Made by a program: the position numbers and the translations under genes
The notes under the pieces: model-generated
What the model was told of the DNA's origin: nothing
Databases searched by the model: none
What the model saw: only the letters and a program-made list of their open reading frames with translations
Assembly: GCF_024139115.2 (NCBI RefSeq)
Contig: NC_085141.1
Coordinates: 34,850,120 to 34,914,119, forward strand
Direction: 5' to 3'
DNA from: Armigeres subalbatus
Lineage: Eukaryota; Arthropoda; Insecta; Diptera; Culicidae
Length of the DNA stretch: 64,000 bases
Part shown: positions 10,512 through 20,267 of the stretch, piece after piece
Layout of the letters: each line of letters starts with the position of its first letter
Position numbering within the stretch: position 1 is the first letter of the stretch

Positions 10512-11952
10512 GATTTGTTTAATCGCCTTTGGTGTGAAATGCTTCCAATCAGTAGGCGGGATAACACAAATGAAATAAAACAAACCGACAAAACTCTGAT
10601 GATGGACGATCGATCGACTTGTTCGAGTCAGTTAGTGGCGGCGCAAATACCTTCTTCCGTCAAACCGTCAAATCCGTTCAAACTGGATTGGTATAGTAGC
10701 GGCTCCGGCTGCGGTAACCGATTGATGGCCTGCTTTTCAGCGCGCGTGCCGTCCAGTTGTACGCGCTTCCATCAATGGACGAAAACTTGATTGATGGATT
10801 GATTGCTGCTCCGGTGAGGAGTGTCTTCCCCCGCTGAGGAAGCGCTACTGGCTACCGCGCGTAGTGGTGGCCGTGAATTTGAGCTGCTTCAGCTCCACGG
10901 GCAGACACGGGGCGAACTCGGTGGCTGAATATTCTGCTGTTTAGCATGGTTAGCACATGGTGGCTGTGATAATTAATTAATAAGCGGTGTTAAACATAGA
11001 TATTAGAAATGTGGATCCTGTGGAGCGGCAGACGCTGGCAGGTGTAAAAGACAGGCGTCGTGCCATTCATGGTTGCCTCACGTGGACGGATGAATCGATC
11101 ATTTGGGAAATGAGCTATTAGTATGATGCGTTTCTTTCACTCTTTCTTGGCTTTAGCCTGATTAGGTTACGCGAAGGATGATTAAGATGTTAATTAGTGT
11201 TGTGACAGACATGGTTTGTTTTTATAATTGGAAAACTAAACTCAGAAAATGTGGGCTTTTATTAACTCCATTGAAGAGTTCAAGTAAATAATAATAGAAT
11301 TGCCGTTATAAGATATATTCAAAAATCAAATAAAAAGCCGTAATAATCCACCTAGCGGTGGTGTTATTATTTTTATTAAAATATATCATAACCATACTCG
11401 AAAAAATCTTACTTTAAAAATCAATTATCATACTTTTATATAAGATCTTTGTTTTTATATGGATCGACATGCTTTATAAAATCATCGTAGTATGCTTTGC
11501 TAGAAGAAGGACCCGTTTATTTCGTTCCGTAAATTTCCAAAATTTCAAGTTTGCTTACGATTTGTTTATTTAATTTGAATAAAAGTTTACGTTTGTGTGT
11601 GGTCAGTGCAATTCAGAGGTGAGCCCGCCTAGGGCTGGAAGTATTTTCGGTAACTGATGAATGGGTGATGGTATCATGTAAATATTTCTACATTGTCTGT
11701 TGTCCCCGTTCTATTATGAAATCAAGTTAAAAATTAATCTTCGAAGGTATTTTCGCTTTTATGTAATCACTACATTTCTGAAGTGCATAAATATCGACAA
11801 GAAGAGTTATAGAGTCGAATCAATCACTTTCCAGGATTCTTTCACGAATTGGCTGTGTTTGTGCAGACTAGACTAGACTAGGGTCGACACGCTCGGTTCT
11901 TTTCAGGACCACTGGTTCATATAATCGAAAGGTGAACTGAGACGATTTTTTT
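10512..11952. other. No gene recognised
   Basis: Mostly unique-looking. It contains a short AATCCACCTAGCGGTGGTG fragment at 11344-11362, a member of a dispersed family listed below, and a GACTAGACTAG run near 11870. Confidence 0.5.
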
Positions 11953-11956
11953 TTAA

Positions 11957-12085
11957 CCCTTAAATGCGCAATGTTGTTTTAAAACAACAAACCGAAAATA
12001 CGTTCAATGTTAATGATTTCAATGCTTATTTACGTTAAAAATATTTCCGACGATTTCTAAAAAAATCACCTTGCGCCTTTAAGGG
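11957..12085. mobile_element. TTAA-flanked MITE with CCCTTAAA ends, 129 bp
   Basis: The ends CCCTTAAATGCGCAA and, inverted, CCCTTAAAGGCGCAA are flanked by TTAA (11953-11956, 12086-12089). CCC-ended TIRs next to duplicated TTAA are the signature of piggyBac-type elements; it has no coding capacity. Confidence 0.8.
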
Positions 12086-12336
12086 TTAAGCCCTAATCGC
12101 TTAGCAATGATTGAAAGTAGGCGTCATTAGTGTGATTAATGTAGCGTCTGTAGCGTATCAGCGGCAAATCACCGATGGACTGTCGTCGGCGTCAGCAACA
12201 TTCAAGTGAAATTGTGAAAAGATTCTGATTTTGGAAATTGGATTATTGGAAATTAATCGGTTCCTTTCAAGACCAACATTTTCTACAAATGTTACATTAA
12301 AGCTGATGAGATGAAAGAAACATTTTCTTCAAAGTA

Positions 12337-13348
12337 AAGGGTGTATTCGATAAAAATGTCACACACATATTCACTCACCAAAATTAAACCGATTATCGGA
12401 TTGTCTTGAAATTTTCAGAGAATGAAAAACTTTTAATGAGTTATGATTTACAACATTTGTTTATTTGATTTCATCGCCCATCCCGAATGCGCGCACTTTC
12501 CTTTTCACTCCACCCATCAAATTTTGTACAATCGATTTTTCCAATGTTTTTGTTGCTTTTACCCAAATTTTCTTCATCTCCAGCTCCAGTTTTAATAATT
12601 TTAGGATGTTTCGTCTTCACAATTGCCCAGAATTTTTCGATTGAGCGAAATTGCGGTGAATTTTGTGGGTTCATAATTTTGGAACAAATTTAGCTCCTTT
12701 AGCTCGGTACCACTGCAATACGTTACGAGCGTAGTTGCAAGACGCCAAATCAGGCCAAAACAGTGTTGATACTTTGTGTTTTCTTATGAATGGCAAAAAA
12801 GCTTCTTGAGACACTATTCGGTGTAAATCGTTCTGTTGAATGTTCCGGAAGTAATGAAGGGAGCGCTTACTTCACCTCATCCGCAAATCGCCTGATTTCT
12901 TAGCAAATTCACATCACGATGCAACATGATTTGTTGAACAGCTTCGTGTAAAGTTTGCGGGCGCGGGTTTTTGCAGTGGTGTTTTGGTGCATTGTGGTAA
13001 TGACCACTCCTGGTCATTTGACTGTCCATTGGACCGCTTCTACGGCCACTCCCTTCCTTCTTTTGAACACTCAGATGCTCCTTAAAGGTTCTTATTACAC
13101 GAGATACAATTGCATTTGCAATCCTAAGCGTTTTGCTATCGATATCCGGATTTTGATTGTAGGTGCACAATATGGCAATTTCTTGTTCCGACGATATGAT
13201 TGGAACCACTGTATGAATAACTATGAAACTCTGCAGATGTAAACAATACACTATGAATGAGATTTGCTCAAATTTTCAGGTTTCTTACTCATATGGTTCA
13301 AAAGTTATAGGAGATTTTTGGTGTGCCATTTTTATCGAATACACCCTT
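12337..13348 (-). mobile_element. Mariner-type transposon relic, DD37E type, TA-flanked
   Basis: The terminal inverted repeats begin AAGGGTGTATTCGATAAAAA at both ends and continue TGKCACAC, with TA at 12335-12336 and 13349-13350. At 1012 bp it is shorter than an autonomous element, and the minus-strand transposase is broken. The TIRs, TA duplication and transposase motifs agree on the IS630-Tc1-mariner superfamily. Confidence 0.9.
12471..13251 (-). pseudogene. Broken mariner-like transposase
   Basis: The N-terminal part (about 12877-13251) reads like the paired helix-turn-helix region with motifs IVSRVIRTFKEHLSV and GSGRRSGP. The first catalytic D region is missing or unreadable. The second D is in LFWPDLASCNYA (about 12740-12775). 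The third acidic residue is in SIEKFWAIVK (about 12620-12650). Allowing for one lost base near 12675, 37 residues separate D and E, matching the DD37E family described from mosquitoes. Frameshifts and the missing centre make it inactive. Confidence 0.8.
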
Positions 13349-13599
13349 TACAAAACACAATGGCTTGGCAACGGCAGAATGACCATTGGCAAGGATGGCC
13401 GTGCGTTGTCCAACGTCTACTTTATGGTCATGTCTTGTACACAACCCTTCCGATTTCTGTAGCCATATTAAGATACTTTCTTCTTCGACAAATAACATGA
13501 ATATACCCAACTACTTACTTCACCAAGTTATCTCTCTCAAACTCAAACGTGCTCAAACGCGGAGTTTCTTTCGCTTGGTGGTTTTAATCTCCTACGACT

Positions 13600-14339
13600 T
13601 TGCGGGAGAATCCTTGGAGAAATTTCTGGAAGAATTCCCAGAGAAATGCGCGTAACATTCGTAATACAATACGCGTAATACAATCTCCATACGAAGTTCT
13701 TCAAAAATTCCTGGACAATTTTCTGAATTTCTAAAGGAATTCAGAAGAAATATCTGAAGTGCTCTCGTGGTAATTCATATGGAGTTTGCGAAGTAATTTA
13801 TAAAGTGTTCTTGGAGGAGTTTTATGAGGAACTCCAGAGATGAAATTTTCTATGAGTAATTTTTCAAGAAGTTACAAGTCTTCTCGGCGGTTTATTGAGC
13901 AAACATCCTAAAACATTCATATAGGAATTTCCGGAGGAATTCCTGAAAACTTTTTGAAGAAATTACCGGAAGAATTCCTAGAGGCGCTTCTGGAGAAATT
14001 CCTGGAGGAACTTCCGGACGAATAAATGAGGAACTTCGGAAAGAATTGCTGGAGGCGCTTCCGGAGGAATTCCAGGATAAATTTCAAAAGGAATACTAAC
14101 GGAAGTACTAACGGAAAAAATCCCGGAGGAAACCCTTGAGGAACTTCTGAAGAAATACCTGGAGAAACTTTCAGATGAATTTTTGGAGGAGCTTCTGGAG
14201 GAATTTCCGGAGGAACTCCTGGAGGAACGTTCAAAAAAACTCCTGGACAAAATTTCAGAGAAACTCCTGGAGGAATTTCCGGAAAAACTCCTTGAAGAAC
14301 TTCAGGAGGAATTCCTAGAGAAACTTCAGGAGGAATTTC
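13600..14339 (+). repeat. Decayed flank of the 24-bp minisatellite
   Basis: Scattered GGAGGAATTCC and TTCCTGGAGAAA motifs become more regular rightwards and grade into the core array. The ORFs on both strands here are repeat artefacts. Confidence 0.7.
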
Positions 14340-15817
14340 ATGAGAAGCTTTTGGAAGAATTCCTGGTGGAACTTCCGGAAGAATTCCTGGTGGAACTTCC
14401 GGAGGAGTTCCTGGTGGAACTTCCGGAGGAATTCCTGGAGGAACTTCCGGAGGAATTCCTGGAGGAACTTCCGGAGGAATTCCTGGAGGAACTTCCGGAG
14501 GAATTCCTGGAGGAACTTCCGGAGGAATTCCTGGAGGAACTTCCGGAGGAATTCCTGGAGGAGCTTCCGGAGGAATTCCTGAAGGAACTTCCGGAGGAAT
14601 TCCTGGAGGAACTTCCGGAGGAATTCCTAGAGGAACTTCCGGAGGAATTCCTGCAGGAACTTCCGGAGGAATTCCTGGAGGAACTTCTGGAGGAATTCCT
14701 GGAGGAACTTCTGGAGGAATTCCTGGAGGAACTTCCGGAGGAATTCCTGGAGGAACTTCCGGAGGAATTCCTGGAGGAACTTCCAGAGGAATTCCTGGAG
14801 GAACTTCCGGAGGAATTCCTGGAGGAACTTCCGGAGGAATTCCTGGAGGAACTTCCGGAGGAATTCCTGGAGGAATACCTGAAGGAGCTTCTGGAGGAAT
14901 TGCTGGAGGAAACTAAGGAGGAATTCATGGAGGAACTTCCGGAGGAATTCCTGGAGGAACTTCCGGAGGAATTCCTGGAGGAACTTCCGGAGGAATTCCT
15001 GGAGGAACTTCCGGAGGAATGCCTGGAGGAACTTCGGGAGGAATGCCTGGAGGAACTTCCGGAGGAATTCCTGGAGGAACTTCCGGAGGAATTCCTGGAG
15101 GAGCTTCCGGAGGAATTCCTGGAGGAACTTCCAGAGGAATTCCTGGAGGAACTTCCGGAGGAATTCCTGGAGGAACTTCCGGAGGAATTCCTGGAGGAAC
15201 TTCCGGAGGAATTCCTGGAGGAACTTCCGAGGAATTCCTGGAGGAACTTCCGGAGGAATTCCTGGAGGAACTTCGGAGGAATTCCTGGAGGAACTTCCGG
15301 AGGATTTCCTGGAGAAACTTTCGGAGGATTTCCTGGAGAAACTTTCGAAGATATTCCTGGAGGAGATTCTGGAGGAATTCCTGGAGGAGATTCTGGAGGA
15401 ATTCCTGGAGGAGATTCTGGAGGAATTCCTGGAGGAACTTCCGGAGGAATTCCTGGAGGAACTTCCGGATGAATTCGTGGAGGAACTTCCGGAGGAATTC
15501 CTGGAGGAACTTCCGGAGGAATTCCTGGAGGAACTTCCGGAGGAATTCCTGGAGGAACTTCCGGAGGAATTCCTGGAGGAACTTCCGGAGGAATTCCTGG
15601 AGAAACTTCCGGAGGAATTCCTGGAGGAACTTCCGGAGGAATTCCTGGAGAAACTTCCGAAGGAATTCCTGGAGGAACTTCCGGAGGAATTCCTGGAGGA
15701 ACTTCCGGAGGAATTCCTGGAGGAACTTCCGGAGGAATTCCTGGAGGAACTTCCGGAGGAATTCCTGGAGGAACTTCCGGAGGAATTCCTGGAGGAACTT
15801 CCGGAGGAATTGCAGAT
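14340..15817 (+). repeat. 24-bp minisatellite, about 60 units
   Basis: The unit is GGAGGAATTCCT followed by GGAGGAACTTCC, so each 24-mer is two related 12-mers with an EcoRI-type GAATTC in the first. Because 24 is divisible by three and the unit lacks stops, the + strand stays open in several frames, giving repeats of [16 protein letters not shown] and GIPGGTSG, and the minus strand gives SSRNSSGS. Two single-base losses near 15229 and 15272 change the frame without creating a stop. I treat it as a non-coding satellite. Confidence 0.92.
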
Positions 15818-15839
15818 TAAACTTAAATATTAGACAACC

Positions 15840-15965
15840 GTCTAAGACGAATTAAGTACTCTCCATTTAATTCCACTATTTAATTTTCGATATCTTTTCA
15901 GATACGTATTTCGACCACAACTGTGTGGTCGTCTTCAGTGTCTCGTACTTGACTCGACTTGTGGA
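15840..15965 (-). repeat. Dispersed repeat with CGACCACA hairpin
   Basis: Abuts the right edge of the minisatellite. It contains the palindrome CGACCACAACTGTGTGGTCG at 15912-15931 and, inverted, GTCGAGTCAAGTACGAGA, shared with 3917-4013. A member of an interspersed family I cannot name. Confidence 0.5.
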
Positions 15966-16310
15966 TACATACTCGTGCAATGGCGGGCATAGACAAGTTG
16001 TCAATTAATAGTCAAATCAAAGGTATAAAACATAAACGGAAACGGTTCATGGTTCTAGCGATTGCTGGAACATTAGAATTATAGAGAAAGATACAAAATA
16101 GGAGGAATGGGACGAGCCTGGGATTGAACCCACAACCACCTGCATATGAGGCAAAAGCGATAGTCATATGAGTACCAAATTCGTCTTCAAAATGTTAATC
16201 AAACAATACGAGTTCCAGGATATTTTAGCCAACCTAAAGGCCTGCAATGGCTAGTACATGTGATGATTGAAGTCATATAAGCTTAATGGACTCACTGGGA
16301 TATCATGCAT
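15966..16310. other. No gene recognised
   Basis: Unique-looking AT-rich sequence before the third SINE copy. Confidence 0.45.
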
Positions 16311-16389
16311 ATGTACGTGGGAAACTTGATTACGCATATGTACAACATGTGATAGATTTAGTTCGGAAAAGGTATGTGAGGGTAACCGC

Positions 16390-16460
16390 CCCTTCGGTGG
16401 GCTTTGATCCCACGACCCCAGTTCGCATGACAGGTGCTTTCCCTACTAAGCTACGAAGGA
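16390..16460 (-). repeat. tRNA-like cloverleaf of SINE copy 3
   Basis: Same acceptor, D, anticodon and T stems as the copies at 9777 and 10270; the T loop is ATCAAAG instead of ATCAAAC. Confidence 0.7.
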
Positions 16461-16566
16461 CCTCCGTCGTCCACCGCAGCTCAGCGAGTACTGATGAAAC
16501 CAAATTCTCAGCACCAGGTACCAGCTGATCTCTCGCAATACATTTTCAGAGCTGACTCTCTCATAT

Positions 16567-16663
16567 GTATTTTTGTACACATGCCAACCAAGTAGGATGA
16601 GTATTTAGTATTGTCCGGCTCTCAAATACTCATCCTACTTGGTTGGCATGTGTACAAAAATAC
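16567..16663. repeat. 40-bp perfect stem hairpin
   Basis: The arm 16567-16606 (starting GTATTTTTGTACACATGCCA) is perfectly complementary to 16624-16663, with a 17-nt loop. The single-arm version without the inverted partner is present at about 9953-9993. Confidence 0.92.
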
Positions 16664-16900
16664 AATTATATCAGAACGCCAGATCATCCTGAAGGAATAA
16701 AGTGCAAAAAACCCGCATCTTGTCACTTTTACTTCAATGCGGTGGTGTCGGTGAAAAGAATACTCTCTTGTTAGTTACTGCCTTAAGGTGAAGGTGGGTT
16801 GAGTACCAAAACAAAGCTTTGAAAGTATTGGTACAATTAAAACTGTCATATACTGTAGTAGTATTGGTATCGTATTTATAAAAAAACAAAGAATATTAGT

Positions 16901-17445
16901 AGGGTGGTTCAAAAAACATTGAACAAAAACTGGTTGAGCGCAAGCCGGTTCAAGTTTGTATGAAAACTAGTATGGGAAACTAAACCTTTATTACACTGGC
17001 TACAGTGCCTCCCCTCCAAACGCTGGCGAAAAGAGAACCCACATAGCTGATGGCAAAATTCCTGAGACTTCACTGAACGAAAACCGCACTGCAGGAAAGA
17101 TCCATTGATTACGTAACGCAAAAATAGCATTTAATGCCCCACTCACCCCCACGTCACACTTTTTGTATGAATCATTTGCGCGATTGTGTAGACTAGACTA
17201 GACTAGAAGTATCTGCCCCTGGTGTGATAGATATCACAGACAAATTCTGGGTATTTTATTGAATTGCACTTTTCACTGATGCCTTCTGAGAAGCCTAATG
17301 ATCATGCCAAAGATTCATACAAACCTGAAACGACCTGTACACGGTAAGCCTCTAATCAAACCAGCACAAACCATCGGATAACACCCAAATTATAAATCAT
17401 AATCGACTGAGCGTGGCGGAGCAAAATTATTTTTTGAACCACCCT
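16901..17445. mobile_element. 545-bp TIR element
   Basis: 16-bp perfect terminal inverted repeats AGGGTGGTTCAAAAAA (16901-16916) and its complement (17430-17445). Both flanks contain TTAGT/GTTTA-like sequence, but no clean target duplication. It includes a GACTAGACTAGACTAG run near 17190. No transposase is readable. Confidence 0.7.
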
Positions 17446-18265
17446 GTTTATTAGTTTGCTGCTGCCGGTGCCGTTGTTTACATTCGCTCCGCGATCAGTT
17501 TTTAATCGTTTTTTTCGGGCAAAAATAGCAGTTTATATTGAGTTTTCGGTTTAAACAAGTGACTGATTTCGAAAATTGATGTTTAATTTGCATTCCATCA
17601 ACATTTCGGGGTGTTCATGTGCGGAGAAGTGAGTAAAAACTTGATATTTTCAGTGCCCTTTGAGAAAAAGTGAAGTGCAGTGATAAACCCACCAAATCGC
17701 GAACGGCTAATAAATTGGCACGAAACTGTTAATTTATGATATTATTCGAGCCGAAATACATAGGACTCTTTGGATAAACATGTTCATTATCACGGGAAGT
17801 GAATAAATATGCTGTTCGAAGCATTCGAATGCTGGTGGGAGAGGGGTGCGGGAGGTGTGGGGTTGACCCGTGGAAGGTCCGGTGCCATCTTGACTGCCAT
17901 CGTGGTACTCTTCCAACTTTGTCCTTAATACCGCTAGTGCTTGAAATATTATTTATTTGTTTTGCTTATTTCATCTGACTGTGTCGTCTACATGAAAATT
18001 TAAAAGCCATTTGGCCAAAAACTAACCAAAGTTATTGTATTTTAAAAGCTAAATCTAAAACAAATAAATAAATTTTCTTGTTGATAAAAACGGAATAATT
18101 TTGTTGACGAAATCGGAGCGTGACAAAATCGGAGCGTGATAAAATCGGAACGTGATAAAATCGGAACATGGTCGCATGGTCGGTCGAATGGTCGAATGCA
18201 TGGTCGAATTTTAGATCAACAATGTTCTAGAAACTTATTCAGCACATAAAAATACAGCATTTAAC
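17446..18265. other. No gene; short 16-bp tandem repeat inside
   Basis: Only the tandem block at 18114-18170 stands out: three 16-bp units of CGGAGCGTGATAAAAT type, then GGTCGAATGG-type repeats to about 18210. Confidence 0.55.
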
Positions 18266-18267
18266 TA

Positions 18268-18425
18268 AAAACCCAGATTAATCCACCTAGCGGCGACAAT
18301 GCCTTTCTCGTGCATCGTAAAATGTACTGAAAAAATCTCATAAGAAAGGTCAAAAAAGCACTTTAGGGGGATAGATCGCATATTTTCTATCATTTTGTAT
18401 GTTTTTGCATTAATTACTATGCATT
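18268..18425 (+). repeat. AATCCACCTAGCGG family repeat, copy b
   Basis: Begins TTAATCCACC-like and continues TGCCTTTCTCGTGCAT, then AAAGGTCAAAAAAGCACTTT. It is closely matched by 33390-33560 and 55046-55200, and ends at the 5' edge of the LINE fragment at 18460. Confidence 0.75.
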
Positions 18426-18459
18426 GCCACCATCCTAAAAAAAAATTAACCACTGTGTA

Positions 18460-19092
18460 GGGTGTCAAAAATCTTTCTTTGCAGATAACACGGTCCTTCG
18501 GAAACCTTCGTGTCATTTGTAGTAGATTGCAAAAAAGTTTGAATATTTTCTCCACTTACTTGAAAAAATGGAAAATTTCTCCGAATGCTTCCAAAACTCA
18601 GCTTTTAATTTTCCCACACAAGCCGAGAGCTTCTTATTTGAAACCTTCTTGCAGACATATTGTCACTATTAATGGGGTTCCAATTCATTTGTCTAACGAA
18701 GCTAAACATTTAGGATTTCTGCTAGATCAAAATTTACCTTTTAAAAACCATATTGAATGTATTCAAGCCAAATGGAACAAATATATTTAGTGTCTACACC
18801 ATTTATAAACAGAAAATCAAGACTTTGTCTTGAGAACAAATTTTTGATTTACAAACAAATTTTTAGACCAGCCATGTTGTATGATGTGCCAATATGGATT
18901 AGTTGCTGCAATGCCAGATTCCATCACTTCAGAGGATTCAAAATTTAATTTTGAAAATGATTCTGAAGTTGCCTCCGTGGTATAGTACCAATGAACTTCA
19001 TAGAATTTCTAATATTGAGACATTGCAATAAAATTTCCAATTTTAGACAAAAATCGTTGCAATCTTCTATTGCGACGATTAACTCCTTTACA
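18460..19092 (+). pseudogene. Jockey-clade LINE fragment (Juan-like)
   Basis: Starts inside the RT domain at GGGTGTCAAAAA and runs to the ORF2 end, matching 61050-61710 on the same strand. Readable pieces include KWKISPNASKTQLLIFP, KHLGFLLDQN, NKFLIYKQIFRPAML and SNFRQKSLQSSIATI. Several frameshifts separate them. It is 5'-truncated and stops at the 71-bp tandem unit. Inactive. Confidence 0.85.
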
Positions 19093-19099
19093 CTTTATT

Positions 19100-19524
19100 C
19101 AGTTTCGGCTTCGCTTGGAACTGACAGGGGGCTCACCTGGACAGAGAAGGACCAAATCTCGCGTGATTTTTGAAAACGTCGTAAGTCCAAATGAGAGACT
19201 CTCTTTCATTACGCTCTCTTTTGCTAATATCAAGGCTAGTTTAAAATTTGTAGCAAAATTTTCACCTCAGCACACTAGACAAAGCTATTTTCTTCAGATC
19301 GGTACTGGAAAATCCAATGAAAATGTTAGTATGGCTTTGTAATAATCGAAAGAGAAAGTAAACAAAGAGAGCCTCTCTTTCGGACTTACGACGTTTTCAA
19401 AAATCACGCGAGAAATGTTCAGTTTCGGCTTCGCTTCGAATCGACAGGGGGCTCACCTCCAATATGCTGGACAGAGAAGGACCAAATGCTCAGTTTCGGC
19501 TTCGCTTCAAACCGACAGGATTGG
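19100..19524 (+). repeat. 71-bp tandem unit, three copies, one split by a MITE
   Basis: Copies start CAGTTTCGGCTTCGCTT at 19100, 19420 and 19491. The 19420-to-19491 spacing is 71 bp. The first copy lacks 13 bp and is separated from the second by the MITE at 19158-19412. Confidence 0.8.
19158..19412. mobile_element. 255-bp MITE with CTCGCGTG ends and AAAT duplication
   Basis: The ends CTCGCGTGATTTTTGAAAAC and its exact complement extend to about 30 bp. AAAT flanks both sides (19154-19157, 19413-19416). The neighbouring tandem unit provides the empty site GACCAAATGCTCAG at about 19480-19493. Confidence 0.88.
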
Positions 19525-20000
19525 CGAGCCGATTTCGTCCTTTTCTATGCACTTCGTTCTTCGGCTTGACTACTCTGGAAGGGCTTTTAATACTTTTCGA
19601 ATCTCCGGTGAGGAGAGAGAAACTTAAAAACGCTTGATTTTTTTTGTTTTATTCGTACTTAACAACGGTTGTTTGGATAATAACAATTTTCATTTTTCCG
19701 GTTCCAATGCTTACTTGATTTCTTCAACACCCTTAGTATAAATTATTGTACGTTTACTTGCTAGGTGGACACGGTCGGTTAGAGTAGCCGTTCCACCAAG
19801 TGTTCGTTAAAGTAGTCGCTAGAGTATTCGTTGTTGGTTTGAGCGAGACAAAGTAAACGTCAAAAAAATCCAACCAGCAATCTGAATGAAAGAGCGAATA
19901 TTTGTTTACCGGCAACCACGTGCTTTTTGGCATTTGCATTTTTGGCAGACAAAAGAATGAGCACGTGTCCCAGTAGGGGGTAGATGTATATATGATATTT
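19525..20000. other. No gene recognised
   Basis: Contains degenerate TAGAGTAGCCG/TAAAGTAGTCG-type motifs near 19780-19840, otherwise nothing. Confidence 0.45.
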
Positions 20001-20231
20001 CAAGACAAAATTTTCAAAACGACTTATCTGCTTTTGTAAACAAAGATTCAAACAACGATTTGACGAATCTGATAGCTCTCCCACGCAAACCAACACCACC
20101 AATAGGTACGTAAAGGTTTCCGCTACCTGTTGATAGTGTTGGTTTGCTTGGGAGAGCTATCAGATTCGTCAAATCGTCGTTTGAATCTTTGTTTACAAAA
20201 GCAGATAAGTCGTTTTGAAAATTTTGTCTTG
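20001..20231. mobile_element. 231-bp foldback element, 96-bp arms
   Basis: Arms 20001-20096 and 20136-20231, beginning CAAGACAAAATTTTCAAAAC, pair with two mismatches around a 39-nt loop. ATTT lies at both borders (19997-20000, 20232-20235). Confidence 0.85.
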
Positions 20232-20267
20232 ATTTATTACCTGATCGTGAGATTTATTTATTTATCA

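Larger units (their letters stand above)
16317..16663 (-). mobile_element. tRNA-headed SINE-like element, copy 3
   Basis: Shares AAACTTGATTA through the tRNA-like head and the GTCAACCAAGTAGGATGAGT region with the copy at 9698-10010. The cloverleaf is at 16390-16460 on the minus strand, with one change in the T loop. The right end is a 40-bp perfect inverted repeat, described separately. Confidence 0.7.

Noticed and set aside
14183..15472. 429-codon ORF of EELPEEFL repeats as a structural or acidic repeat protein
   Set aside because: It is wholly made of the 24-bp minisatellite, is open in other frames and on the other strand too, passes through frame changes without stops, and has no non-repeat domain.
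16901..17445. TA duplication for the AGGGTGGTTC element
   Set aside because: Left border TA is present but the right border reads TG; the duplication cannot be claimed.
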